Below are positions 35,569-44,185 of a stretch of DNA of 64,000 bases, in pieces. Position numbers and translations under genes: made by a program. The notes under the pieces were generated by a model. The model had not been told where the DNA came from, did not search any database, and saw nothing but the letters and a program-made list of their open reading frames with translations. Numbering within the stretch: position 1 is the first letter of the stretch; each line of letters starts with the position of its first letter. Source of the DNA: Pinisolibacter aquiterrae (GTDB lineage Bacteria > Pseudomonadota > Alphaproteobacteria > Rhizobiales > Ancalomicrobiaceae). The DNA is taken from positions 1 to 64,000 of the forward strand of contig NZ_JAFNIH010000019.1 of the NCBI RefSeq assembly GCF_019160155.1, in the 5' to 3' direction.

Positions 35569-36584
35569 CGCCGCGCCCCCCGGCCGGAAAGATCGACATG
35601 AGGAAGGCCGAGCGCCTGCGGATCGACGGCGCGCGCCGGCGCGCCGGTGCGCACACCGGCCCGGAGCTTGGCGGAGCGCGCCCGCGGATTGTCCGCGATC
35701 TCCGACGCGCCGGCCTCGTCGTGACCGCGCATGAGAAGTTCGAAGGTCGGCGCGAGCACCACCGTCGCCGGCGCGTGGCGCGACCCGCCCGCCTCGCGCC
35801 GCGAGCGTTCGGCGAGGAAGCGCTTGACGATCCGGTCCTCGAGCGAATGGAAGGTGACCACCACCAGCCGCCCGCCCGGCTTCAGGATCCGCTCGGCCGC
35901 GCCGAGCGCCCGCACGAGCTCGCCCAATTCGTCGTTGACCGCGATCCGGAGCGCCTGGAACACCCGCGTCGCCGGATGGATCTCGCCCGCCTTCGGCCAG
36001 ATCACCGTCTCGATCACCTTCACCAGCTGTTTCGTGGTCTCGAACGGCGCCGCCTTGCGCGCCTCGACGATCGCCCGCGCCACCTGCCCCGCCCGCTTCT
36101 CCTCGCCATAGGCGTTGAAGATGCGGTGGAGCGTCGAGACGTCGGCGCCGTTGACGATGTCGGCGGCGCTCGGCCCGTCGCAGGCCATGCGCATGTCGAG
36201 GGGGCCGTCGAAGCGGAAGGAGAAGCCGCGCTCGGCCCGGTCGAGCTGCATCGAGGAGACGCCGATGTCGAGCACCACCCCGTCGACCGCGTCGTGGCCG
36301 AGGTCGCGCACGTGCTCGTCGAGATCACCGAAGACGCCCTCGACCAGCGTCAGCCGCCCGCCCGAAGCGGCCACCAACGCGGCGCCCGCCTCGATCGCGG
36401 TCGGATCGCGGTCGATCGCGATCACCGACGCGCCGGTCTCGAGGATCGCGCCGGTGTAACCGCCGGCCCCGAAGGTGCCGTCGACATGGATCTCGCCGGG
36501 CTTCGGCGCCAGACGCGCCAGAACCTCGCCGAGCATCACCGGCAGATGCGGACGAGAGCCCTCGTCCGCGCATCCCCCATTCAT
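35565..36584 (-). CDS. rsmH: 16S rRNA (cytosine-1402-N4) methyltransferase RsmH
   Basis: A 339-residue SAM-dependent enzyme that methylates C1402 of 16S rRNA. Motifs: [55 protein letters not shown], and [15 protein letters not shown]. The start at 36584 is backed by GGAGG nine bases upstream. It is the first gene of the dcw run here; mraZ, the usual first gene, is not found upstream. Confidence 0.95.
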   Translation of the reverse strand: MNGGCADEGSRPHLPVMLGEVLARLAPKPGEIHVDGTFGAGGYTGAILETGASVIAIDRDPTAIEAGAALVAASGGRLTLVEGVFGDLDEHVRDLGHDAVDGVVLDIGVSSMQLDRAERGFSFRFDGPLDMRMACDGPSAADIVNGADVSTLHRIFNAYGEEKRAGQVARAIVEARKAAPFETTKQLVKVIETVIWPKAGEIHPATRVFQALRIAVNDELGELVRALGAAERILKPGGRLVVVTFHSLEDRIVKRFLAERSRREAGGSRHAPATVVLAPTFELLMRGHDEAGASEIADNPRARSAKLRAGVRTGAPARAVDPQALGLPHVDLSGRGARR

Positions 36585-36934
36585 CTCTCGACCTCCGAAC
36601 CGGGCGCTTCGGCTCCTCTCGACGGTCCCCGCCACCGTCGATCGCCGCATCCGGCGACGCGCATCGACCGCCCCGCCGAACGGGTGGGCGAGCACGGACC
36701 GAGACGAAACGGCGAGCGACATTCGACGAGAACCCGAGTGGAACCCCATGAGTACCGACCGTCGAGGCGCCCGACCCGCTTCGACCATTCCCGGGCATTC
36801 CAACACCCTCACGGTTAATCGCGCGTTTACGATGAAGATTTCCTTGACGCCGGAACGCCCCCGACGCGGCGATCCGCCCCCTCGAACCGGCCCCGTCCGG
36901 TGCTAGGATCCCCGCGAGAACCAAGGAGAACGCG
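36585..36934. other. Divergent intergenic region upstream of rsmH, no mraZ
   Basis: These 350 bases separate the dcw run (minus) from the Gfo/Idh/MocA gene (plus). No MraZ-like frame and no repeated TGGG-type MraZ boxes are seen. A less GC-rich core at 36815-36850 probably holds the dcw promoter on the minus strand; a precise -35/-10 pair is not clear. On the plus strand a GCTAGGAT element lies about 30 bases before the oxidoreductase start. Confidence 0.4.
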
Positions 36935-37921
36935 ATGTTTCGCTGGGGCATTCTGTCGACCGCCAGGATCGGACGGGACCTCGTCGTCCCCGCGATCCTC
37001 GAGTCCGAGAACGGCGTCGTCGCCGCGATCGCCAGTCGCGACGGCGCCCGCGCCGAGGGTATGGCCGCGCGCTTCGGCGCCGCGCGGGTCTTCTCCTCCT
37101 ACGAGGCCCTGCTCGCGAGCCCCGACGTCGACGGCGTCTACATCCCCCTGCCGACCTCGCAGCACGTCGAATGGACCCTGCGCGCGGCCGACGCGGGCAA
37201 GCACGTCCTGTGCGAAAAGCCGATCGCGCTGCGGGCCGGCGACGTCGACGCCCTGATCGCCGCCCGGGATCGCAACGGTGTCCTCGTCTCCGAGGCCTTC
37301 ATGGTGACCTATGCCTCGCCGTGGCGGCGCGTCCGCGCGCTCCTCGCCGAGGGCCGCATCGGCCGCCTGCGTCAGGTCCAGGGCGCCTTCAGCTATTGGA
37401 ACCGCGACGCCGCCGACCTGCGCAACCGCCCCGAGCTCGGCGGCGGCGGCCTGCCCGACATCGGCGTCTACCCGACCGTCACCACCCGTTTCGCCACCGG
37501 CGCCGAACCGCTCCGCGTCCAGGCGAGCCTCGAGCGCGATCCCGACTTCGGCACCGACGTCTGGGCGAGCGTGCGCGCCGATTTCGGCACCTTCGAATTG
37601 AGCTTCTACGTCTCGACCCAACTCGCCGCGCGCCAATCGATGGTCTTCCACGGCGACGAGGGCTTCATCGAGCTGCGCTCGCCCTTCAACACGAACCGCT
37701 GGGGCGCCGAGGAGATCGAGATCACCGACCGCGCGCACACCCGCTCCACCGTCGAGCGCTTCCAGGACGATCGCCAATATCGCCGCGAGGTCGAGGCCTT
37801 CGTCACCGCCGCGACCGGCGGGGCGGCCGAGATCTTCACGCTGGAACAGTCGCGCGCCAATCAGATGATGATCGACGCGATCTATCGCGCCGGCGACCAC
37901 GACCGCTGGGAGCCGGTGTGA
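36935..37921 (+). CDS. Gfo/Idh/MocA family NAD(P)-dependent oxidoreductase
   Basis: A 328-residue protein with an N-terminal Rossmann fold ([38 protein letters not shown]) and the family motif [12 protein letters not shown], whose Lys is catalytic. The C-terminal alpha/beta domain has [14 protein letters not shown], which carries the Asp of the active site. Such enzymes oxidise or reduce sugars, cyclitols or related compounds; the substrate is not inferable. AAGGAG lies seven bases before the ATG. It stands between the dcw run and rnpB, where mraZ would normally be expected. Confidence 0.88.
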   Translation: MFRWGILSTARIGRDLVVPAILESENGVVAAIASRDGARAEGMAARFGAARVFSSYEALLASPDVDGVYIPLPTSQHVEWTLRAADAGKHVLCEKPIALRAGDVDALIAARDRNGVLVSEAFMVTYASPWRRVRALLAEGRIGRLRQVQGAFSYWNRDAADLRNRPELGGGGLPDIGVYPTVTTRFATGAEPLRVQASLERDPDFGTDVWASVRADFGTFELSFYVSTQLAARQSMVFHGDEGFIELRSPFNTNRWGAEEIEITDRAHTRSTVERFQDDRQYRREVEAFVTAATGGAAEIFTLEQSRANQMMIDAIYRAGDHDRWEPV

Positions 37922-37995
37922 CGGCCCGATTGGCAAAGCGGACCGCTCCCACGACGTTTCGACCCTTGCGAAACGTCGTGAGACGGAGGAGAGGT

Positions 37996-38404
37996 GCCAG
38001 CCGGCCTGTAAGCCGGGTTCTGTATGGCGGGCTTTCGCCCACGTGGCGGCCATTCGTCTGGGACGTCCATTGCTGGACGCCTCGCGCAACCAACCCGGGC
38101 GACTGGTCCGGAAAAGACCGGAACTCTTTCGAGCCCACGCCGCCCCTATTCGGTCTTGCTCCCGGTGGGGTTTGCCGTGCCGTCCCCGTTGCCGGGTCCG
38201 CGGTGGGCTCTTACCCCACCTTTTCACCCTTACCGCGGTCACCTCCCGAAGGAGGCCTTCGTCTCGCGACGAGACCGAGGCGGTCCGTTTTCTGTGGCAC
38301 TGTCCCTGAGGTCGCCCTCGCCGGTCGTTGACCGGCACCGTCTTTCCGTGGAGCCCGGACTTTCCTCCCCGGGTTTCCCCGGAGCGGCCGCCCGGCCGAC
38401 TGGC
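37996..38404 (-). ncRNA. rnpB: RNase P RNA (type A)
   Basis: A 409-nt minus-strand RNA, the catalytic subunit of RNase P, which matures tRNA 5' ends. The 5' arm GCCAGTCGGCC and the 3' arm GGCCGGCTGGC pair as helix P1 and set both ends. The universal core is present: GAGGAAAGTCCGGGCTCC near the 5' end (38349-38367), AAGGGTGAAAAGGTGGGGTA in the centre (about 38200-38235), and ACAGAACCCGGCTTACAGG at the 3' end. The protein subunit is not in the window. It lies between the oxidoreductase and the lytic transglycosylase. Confidence 0.95.
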
Positions 38405-38453
38405 GGGCGAGACATGGTCGATAAGCCGCGCGCGGTCAAGGGGAAGACCCCGC

Positions 38454-39374
38454 TCACAGCATCCCCGTGACCTGCTTCGCCCTGATGCAATAGTTCCAGG
38501 CCGCCGCCGAGATCGACTTCGTCATGATGCCGCCCTTGTATTTGGCGACGGCGAGGCACGGATCGCCCTTGGCCGCCGCCCAGGTCCAGCCGAGTTCGCG
38601 CATGCCCCAGACGATGTTGGTCTCCGGGTCGAACAACTGCTCGTTCGTCCCCTTGTAGCCCTGGAACCGCGCCGTCGACGGCATCACCTGCATGATGCCG
38701 ACCACCGTATGCGAGCCGCGCAGTTTCGGATCGTACTTGCTCTCGACATATCCGACACCGATCGCCAGCCACAGCGGCACCTTGTTCCGCGCCGCCTCGC
38801 GCTTGATCAGATGAAGGTAGGGCAGCGCCTCCTTCGGCACCTTCCTCGGCGGACCGAAGACGCCGTCCTCGGCGAGGATCGGCGGCGCCTCGGCGAGCCG
38901 CGCCGACGCGCCGACCCCGGCCGCCGCGTCGAGCGCCGCCACCTGGGTCGCCACCGTCGGCACCGACGGACGGCGGCGCGGCATCGGCACCGCGATCGGA
39001 TGCGGCCCCGCCGCGAAGGCCCGGTCGGCCGGAAACACCGACCCGTCCGACACCGGCGCATAGCCGATCGCCGGAACGCCGGGCGCCACCTCCGCCGGAC
39101 CGGACGCCGGATCGCCGGCCGCCGCCTCCGTCTCGGGCATCACCCCGGGCGGAGCCGCGAGGATCCTCGCCTCGAGCGGCGCCGGGGGTGCGTCGTCGGC
39201 GGTCGGGTCGAATTCGCCGCGCACCGCCGACCAGGCGCGCGCGATCCGCGCGTCGACCAGCTTCGATACCGCCTCGTCGGCGACGGCGCTCGCCGGGTTC
39301 GCCGCGACGACCCCGGCGCCGAGCGCCAGACCCGCCGCGAGACCGAACCTCGATCGCCGATCGCTCCGCCTCAT
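38454..39374 (-). CDS. Lytic transglycosylase (SLT domain), exported
   Basis: A 306-residue exported protein. The N-terminus is a signal peptide (RRSDRRSRFGLAAGLALG...ANPASA). A Pro/Ala-rich spacer follows to about residue 165. The C-terminal SLT/lysozyme-like domain carries the catalytic Glu in AIGVGYVESKYDPKLRG, then GIMQVMPSTARFQGY and DPETNIVWGMREL. It cleaves the MurNAc-GlcNAc bond with anhydro-MurNAc formation in the periplasm. The ATG overlaps the ampD-like stop by four bases, so a wall-cleaving enzyme and an anhydro-muropeptide amidase are coupled. Confidence 0.9.
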   Translation of the reverse strand: MRRSDRRSRFGLAAGLALGAGVVAANPASAVADEAVSKLVDARIARAWSAVRGEFDPTADDAPPAPLEARILAAPPGVMPETEAAAGDPASGPAEVAPGVPAIGYAPVSDGSVFPADRAFAAGPHPIAVPMPRRRPSVPTVATQVAALDAAAGVGASARLAEAPPILAEDGVFGPPRKVPKEALPYLHLIKREAARNKVPLWLAIGVGYVESKYDPKLRGSHTVVGIMQVMPSTARFQGYKGTNEQLFDPETNIVWGMRELGWTWAAAKGDPCLAVAKYKGGIMTKSISAAAWNYCIRAKQVTGML

Positions 39375-40249
39375 GCGACCACCTCGCCGGCGACGGCGCG
39401 ATCGAGCAGGCCGCGCAGCGTCGCGATCGTCGAGGGATCGGCGATGCCGTCGACCAGGGCCGGACGGAAATGGCGTTGGAACGCCTCGACCACCTCGCGG
39501 GTCGCCGTGTCGTAGACCCCGGTCACGGCAATGCCCCAACCATGGCTCGCGAGCATCGCCTGGAGGGCGGCGACCGGCGGCGAGCATTCGCCCGGAGCGA
39601 GCGTCCGCCCCATGCCGGATCCGATCGGCGCCGGCTCGACCCAGAGGCCGACGCCCGCCGCGGCGAGCCGGTCCCAGGGAAACTTCTCGCCCGGATCGCG
39701 CTTGCGCCCCGGCGCCACGTCGGAATGGGCGAGAACGCGATCGGCGGGGATGGCACGACGGGCGAGAATGTCGCGCGAAAGCGCGATCACCGCCGCGATC
39801 TGAACCTCGGCGAAATCGCCGTAGCCGGGGTGGATCTCCGGCATCTCCTCCGCGTCGCGGTCCGGCACCGCCGCCAGATCCCACCAATGGCCGGGATGGG
39901 CGATCTCGATGCCGATCGAGGCGGAATTGACGTCCTCCTCGCCCGCCCAGGACGAACGGCCCGCGTGCCAGGCGCGCGCGCCTTCGGCCACAAGCTGCGT
40001 CACGGTGCCGTCCTCGGCGACGACGTAATGGGCGGAGACCTGCGACACCGGCGTGGTCAGCCAGCGGATCGCCCGCTCGGCCGCGCTCATCCCGCGCCCG
40101 GCCGGCATGCCGGTATAATGCAGCAACAGGAGATCGGGGCCGGTCTCGGCCCAGCGCCCGCGTCGCGCGCCGAAGTTCGGCGACGGCCTGACCACGTCGA
40201 CCACCGCCGTGTCGGCGGCGAAGGGGACGCCTCCCGTTTCGCTTTCCAT
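39371..40249 (-). CDS. N-acetylmuramoyl-L-alanine amidase, AmpD-type, with PG-binding domain
   Basis: A 292-residue zinc amidase (amidase_2/PGRP fold). Zinc-binding residues lie in LLLLHYTGMP (His), and in LAHSDVAPGRKRDPGEKFPW (second His and the C-terminal ligand and Lys). HWWDLA and SASIGIEIAHPG belong to the core. The C-terminal ~75 residues are a peptidoglycan-binding domain (PPVAALQAMLASHGWGI; TREVVEAFQRHFRP). No signal peptide is visible, which fits cytoplasmic recycling of anhydro-muropeptides, although the binding domain suggests wall contact. Start 40249 opens MESETGGVPF. It lies 23 bases downstream of the TerB/DnaJ gene. Confidence 0.9.
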   Translation of the reverse strand: MESETGGVPFAADTAVVDVVRPSPNFGARRGRWAETGPDLLLLHYTGMPAGRGMSAAERAIRWLTTPVSQVSAHYVVAEDGTVTQLVAEGARAWHAGRSSWAGEEDVNSASIGIEIAHPGHWWDLAAVPDRDAEEMPEIHPGYGDFAEVQIAAVIALSRDILARRAIPADRVLAHSDVAPGRKRDPGEKFPWDRLAAAGVGLWVEPAPIGSGMGRTLAPGECSPPVAALQAMLASHGWGIAVTGVYDTATREVVEAFQRHFRPALVDGIADPSTIATLRGLLDRAVAGEVVA

Positions 40250-40272
40250 CGTCCCGCCTTCCTCGATCCGCC

Positions 40273-41034
40273 TCACGCCGCGCCGCGCTCGATCCGGATC
40301 CGCTCCCAGGCCGCGTTCACCGCCGCCAATCGATCGTTGAGGATCGCCATCGCCTCGTGCGGCAATCCGTGGGCGAAATGGCGATCGGGATGGCACTCCG
40401 CCACCGCCCGCCGCCACGCCGCCTTCACCTCCGCGTCGCTCGCCTCGCGGTCGACCCCGATCACCCCGTAGGGGTCGGGCCCGTGGCGTCGCACGAAGCC
40501 GCTCGCCACCCGGTCGAACGCCGCCTCGTCGAAGCCGAACAGCTCGGCGACGCGCTCGAGGAAGGCGAGTTCCGCCTCGTGGACGTAGGAATCCGCCGCC
40601 GCGATGTGGAACAGTCCCGTCAGGACGTCGCCGAGAAAGATCGCGTCCCCCTCGGCCAGCGTCGCGATCCGCCGGGCATGCGCCTCGAATCCGGCGACGT
40701 CGCGGCGGGCGAGGTCGAACAGGCGCTCGACGTTGCGCTCCTCGCCCGGCGGCACCTCGACCACCCGGCGGAACATCGCGATCTCGTCGCGCGTCACCAC
40801 CCCGTCGGCCATGGCCATCTTTGCGGAGAGCGAGATCAGCGCCACCGTGAAGGCGACCTCGCCCTGCCCGCCGAGCCAGGTCTGAAGGCGCTCGCCGACG
40901 GTCTCCAGGAACGGCCCGACCCCGGTCAGGTCGCCGACGAAATCGACGATCCGGCCGAGCCCCGCCCACAACCTGGACCCGGTCTCCTGCGCATCCTCGA
41001 TCCCGCGATCGAGCCGTCCTCGTTCCGTCGTCAT
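40273..41034 (-). CDS. TerB-like and J-domain protein (DjlA-like)
   Basis: A 253-residue protein. The middle (about 55-175) is a TerB-type helical domain (FTVALISLSAKMAMADGVVT; FHIAAADSYVHEAELAFLER). The C-terminal ~65 residues are a J domain with the HPD tripeptide in ECHPDRHFAHGLP, so it can stimulate DnaK. The arrangement resembles DjlA but without an obvious N-terminal membrane helix. Start 41034 (ATG) is preferred; a GTG at 41070 would add 12 residues. It leads the ampD-transglycosylase group. Confidence 0.82.
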   Translation of the reverse strand: MTTERGRLDRGIEDAQETGSRLWAGLGRIVDFVGDLTGVGPFLETVGERLQTWLGGQGEVAFTVALISLSAKMAMADGVVTRDEIAMFRRVVEVPPGEERNVERLFDLARRDVAGFEAHARRIATLAEGDAIFLGDVLTGLFHIAAADSYVHEAELAFLERVAELFGFDEAAFDRVASGFVRRHGPDPYGVIGVDREASDAEVKAAWRRAVAECHPDRHFAHGLPHEAMAILNDRLAAVNAAWERIRIERGAA

Positions 41035-41199
41035 CCGCCGTTCGATCGCCTCTCTGGTTCGGCCGGGCACACTAGTGCACCGGCCCGGTCGCCGGCAAAT
41101 GACGAGATGTCGCCCGGCGCCGTGGACCGCGCCGATCGCGGTGGTTGTCGTTCGCCTCCGCTCCGACTAGCTTCGCCCCATCACGACGGCGAGGATCCC

Positions 41200-42306
41200 A
41201 TGCTCGGTCAGGACCTGAGTCTGAAGGGCGTGTCACGGGCCGCCGCCGGCCTGCCCACCCTGGCGTCCCTCGATCTCGAGGTCGCCGCCGGCGAGCACGT
41301 CGCCCTCCTCGAGCGCGGCGACGGCGCCGCTCTCACCCTGCTCCGGCTCGTCGCCGGCTTCGCCCGACCCGACATCGGCCGCGTCGTCGTCGGCGGCGTC
41401 GACGTCACCGATCGCCCGCCCGGCGAGCGCCCCGGCGTCCTGGTCGCCGCCGATCCCGGCCTCTTCGCCGCCGTCCGGGTGGAGGAGGCCGTCGCCCTGG
41501 CCGCCGGCCGGCGCCACCCCCACGATCGCGGCGCCCGCCGCGCCCGCGCCCGCGCGCTGCTCGAGGACTACGGCCTCGCCGACGTCGCCGATCGCTTCCC
41601 CGTCGCGCTCGACGCCGCCACCCTCTGCCGGGTGGCGCTGATCCGCGCGCTCGCCGCCGAGCCGGCGCTGCTTCTCCTCGACCGGACCTTTCTCGGGGTT
41701 CCCGTCGCCGACCGCCCGCCGCTGCGCGACCTCCTCGACCGGATCCGCCGCGACACCGGCGTGAGCGTCCTCGAACGTTGCGACGATCCCGCCGAGGCCC
41801 TCGCCCGGGCCGATCGGGTCGGCGCCCTCCACGGCGGCCGCCTCGTCCAGATCGACACGCCCGACCGGATCTGGTCGGCGCCGCTCTCCCTCGCCGTCGC
41901 CCGTCTCGGCGGCGCCGTCGACGTGGTGCCGGGTCGACTGATCGACGCCCAGGGCGGCAAGGGCCGCATCGACACGCCGATCGGCCCGCTCGTCGGCACC
42001 CTCTTCGGCGAGATCGCGCCGGGCACCGCCGTCACCGCCGCCATCCGCCCCGAACGCATCGATCTGGCCGACCGGGAGCCGGCGCCGGACCGCGTCGTCA
42101 ATCGCTTCGAGGCCGATTTCGTCGAACGCCGCCTGACCGGCCCGCTCGTCCGCCACGTCTTCGCGGTCGGCGACACCCGCCTCACCCTGGTCCGGCTCGA
42201 TCGCGGCCTCCACCGCCTGTTGCTGGCCGGCCGCAGCCTGCTGGCGATCGACGCCGACGACGTCTGGATTCACCCGGCCGAGAGCGGGGGCGACTTCGGT
42301 GGGTGA
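41200..42306 (+). CDS. ABC transporter ATPase-like protein with degenerate nucleotide-binding motifs
   Basis: An intact 368-residue frame with the full PotA/FbpC layout: a nucleotide-binding domain (1-240) and a TOBE-like tail (245-365). The skeleton is clear (TLLRLVAGF, RVALIRALAAEPALLLLD, ARADRVGALHGGRLVQIDTP), but the active residues are gone. Walker A is LERGDGAALT at 37-46, with Ala44 where the Lys should be. The Q-loop Gln is Ala84. LSGGQ is LDAAT at 137-141. The catalytic Glu after Walker B is Arg162. The switch His is Cys194. The PotA at 54188 in this same window has all of these intact. It should not hydrolyse ATP, yet it has no stop or frameshift and overlaps the permease gene by eight bases. 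GAGG lies seven bases before the ATG. Confidence 0.82.
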   Translation: MLGQDLSLKGVSRAAAGLPTLASLDLEVAAGEHVALLERGDGAALTLLRLVAGFARPDIGRVVVGGVDVTDRPPGERPGVLVAADPGLFAAVRVEEAVALAAGRRHPHDRGARRARARALLEDYGLADVADRFPVALDAATLCRVALIRALAAEPALLLLDRTFLGVPVADRPPLRDLLDRIRRDTGVSVLERCDDPAEALARADRVGALHGGRLVQIDTPDRIWSAPLSLAVARLGGAVDVVPGRLIDAQGGKGRIDTPIGPLVGTLFGEIAPGTAVTAAIRPERIDLADREPAPDRVVNRFEADFVERRLTGPLVRHVFAVGDTRLTLVRLDRGLHRLLLAGRSLLAIDADDVWIHPAESGGDFGG

Positions 42307-44005
42307 TCGCTCGCGCCGCGTCTCCAGCCTCTGCCGTGCCGGCCTCGCCGCCTTCGCGCTGGTCTGGCTCGCCCTGGTCGGCACCCTCGTCGCCCGATCG
42401 ACCGAGACATGGATCCCGGTCGACCCGGCGCTCGCCCAGCGCCTGCTCGACCTCTCCTCGGAACAGCGCCGTCTGAGCCGCGCCTGGGAGAGCGCGCAGC
42501 GCGGCGAGACCCGCTTCCAGCTCGACACCGAGATCCGCTTCGTCGCCGCCCGCATCGACGAGATCGAGAGCATCGCCCGCCAGCCGCGCCCGACCCACGG
42601 TCTCGCGCCCTGGGCGCGGCTCGCCCCGGTCCTGCGCCCCCTCGCCCTCGCCGCCGCCGAGATCGTCGCCGCGACCCTCGTCGCCCTCGCCCTCGCCGGC
42701 CTGATCGCCGGCCCCCTCGCCCGCTTGCGCCCGCGATCGCGGATCCTCGCGCTCGCGACCCTGCTCGCGCCGCTCGCCCTGCCGCCGCCGCTCTTCGCCG
42801 CCGCCGTCGCCGACCTCGGCCGGAGCCTCGGCCTCGCGCCCTCGCCCGGCCTCGCCTTCGCCGGCCTCGTCCTCGCGGTCCTGCCGCCCGCGGTGATCGC
42901 GTTCGCGCTCGCCGGGGCCCGCCTGCCGCGTTCCGAGATCGCCAGCGCCGAGGACCTCGGCCTCTCGGCCCTCGCGATCGGCCGCAGGATCATCCTGCCG
43001 CGCCTCGCGCCGACGCTGGCGATCGTCGCCGTCGCCGCCGTCCTGCGCCTCACGAGCGATCTCTCGATCGGCCGGATCGTCGGCGCGGCGACGGCGCCGA
43101 CCACCTTCGGCGAATGGCTGCGCCACCGCATCGTCGCGGCGATCGATTTTCCCTCCGCCGCCGCCGGAGCCCTCGCCGCCTTCGCCGTCGCCGCCGGCTT
43201 CGCCGCGCTCCTCGCCGTCGCCGCCGCCCGGCTCGCCCCGCCTCCGGGATCGATGCCCCGCCTCCGCTCCCCTGGTCCCCTCGGCGACGACACGCGTCAC
43301 GGCGGCCGAGAGGGAGGTGATCCGGGCTCGCGCGGGGCCGACGTCGTGGCCGCCGCTCTGATCGGCCTCTCGCTCGCCCTCCTCCTCGCCGTCGCGCGGC
43401 GTCTCCTCACCGGCCTCGACCCGTCGCCCCTCACGCTCGACGCGCGCGCGGTCGAGGCGATCGGCGAATTCGTCCGCGCCGGCCTCGCCGCCGGCCTCGC
43501 CCTCCTCGGCGCGCTCGCCGTCGTGGTCGCTGTCGAGCGCTCGCGGCGCTGCCGCTCCCGCCCCTTCGCCGCGCTCGCCCTGATCGCGCTGGCGCTGCCG
43601 CCGCCCATGCTCGGCCTCGGGCTGCGCCTCCTCGCCGATGCCGCCGATCTGCCGGCCGGCGCCTGGGTCGCGGTCCTCGCCCAGACGCTCGCCGCGCTCG
43701 GCCCGGTCGCCGCCCTCCTCCTCGCCCACCTGCCGCCGAGCCGGCTCGACGGTCTCCACGCGCCGTTGCGCCCGACGCTCGCGCCGGTCCTGCCGCTCGC
43801 CGCCGTGATCGGCTTCACCCTCGCCCTCGCCGTCGCCGACCTCGGATCGATCCTCGGCGTGGTCGATCGCACCGCGCTGCTGCGCCCGCCCGCGCTCGGC
43901 CTCGCCGATCCCGCGGCGCTCGTCGCGATCGTCGCCGCCGTCCTCCTCGGCCTCGGCGCGGCCGCCGCGCTCGAAACCGCGCGAGGTCGCGGATTCGATC
44001 CGTGA
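42299..44005 (+). CDS. Fused two-unit ABC permease partner of the degenerate ATPase
   Basis: A 568-residue, very Ala/Leu-rich membrane protein that looks like two binding-protein-dependent permease units in one chain (FbpB/ThiP style). The first unit has an EAA-like loop (SAEDLGLSALAIGRRIILPR) after several helices. The second unit keeps the helices but its loop (LHAPLRPTLAPVLPL) has lost the EAA pattern. A charged, probably periplasmic segment (about 35-105) follows the first helix; it is rich in Arg and Glu and probably helical. The start is the GTG at 42299, inside the upstream gene. No periplasmic binding protein gene adjoins. The family assignment is moderate; function is not known. Confidence 0.7.
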   Translation: MGDRSRRVSSLCRAGLAAFALVWLALVGTLVARSTETWIPVDPALAQRLLDLSSEQRRLSRAWESAQRGETRFQLDTEIRFVAARIDEIESIARQPRPTHGLAPWARLAPVLRPLALAAAEIVAATLVALALAGLIAGPLARLRPRSRILALATLLAPLALPPPLFAAAVADLGRSLGLAPSPGLAFAGLVLAVLPPAVIAFALAGARLPRSEIASAEDLGLSALAIGRRIILPRLAPTLAIVAVAAVLRLTSDLSIGRIVGAATAPTTFGEWLRHRIVAAIDFPSAAAGALAAFAVAAGFAALLAVAAARLAPPPGSMPRLRSPGPLGDDTRHGGREGGDPGSRGADVVAAALIGLSLALLLAVARRLLTGLDPSPLTLDARAVEAIGEFVRAGLAAGLALLGALAVVVAVERSRRCRSRPFAALALIALALPPPMLGLGLRLLADAADLPAGAWVAVLAQTLAALGPVAALLLAHLPPSRLDGLHAPLRPTLAPVLPLAAVIGFTLALAVADLGSILGVVDRTALLRPPALGLADPAALVAIVAAVLLGLGAAAALETARGRGFDP

Positions 44006-44185
44006 AGAAGCGGAATCGTCACTTGAAGTGGGCGATTTTTCGATTCGTCCGCAAGGACTTGCGCCCCACCCTCGAGACGACGGACGAGCCCGGGACGCCG
44101 ATCGCGGCGCGACCGGACTCTCCGTCTCCGCCCTCGGCCCCAAGGGATTCCCGCGACTCGTCTTTTCGTCCCTCCGGACGGCCGA

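Noticed and set aside
44006-44185. Gene between the fused permease and the decarboxylase
   Set aside because: Only short shadow frames. A weak CACTT/AAGTG hairpin followed by TTTTT near 44040 may be a terminator for the permease, but the stem is too short to call.
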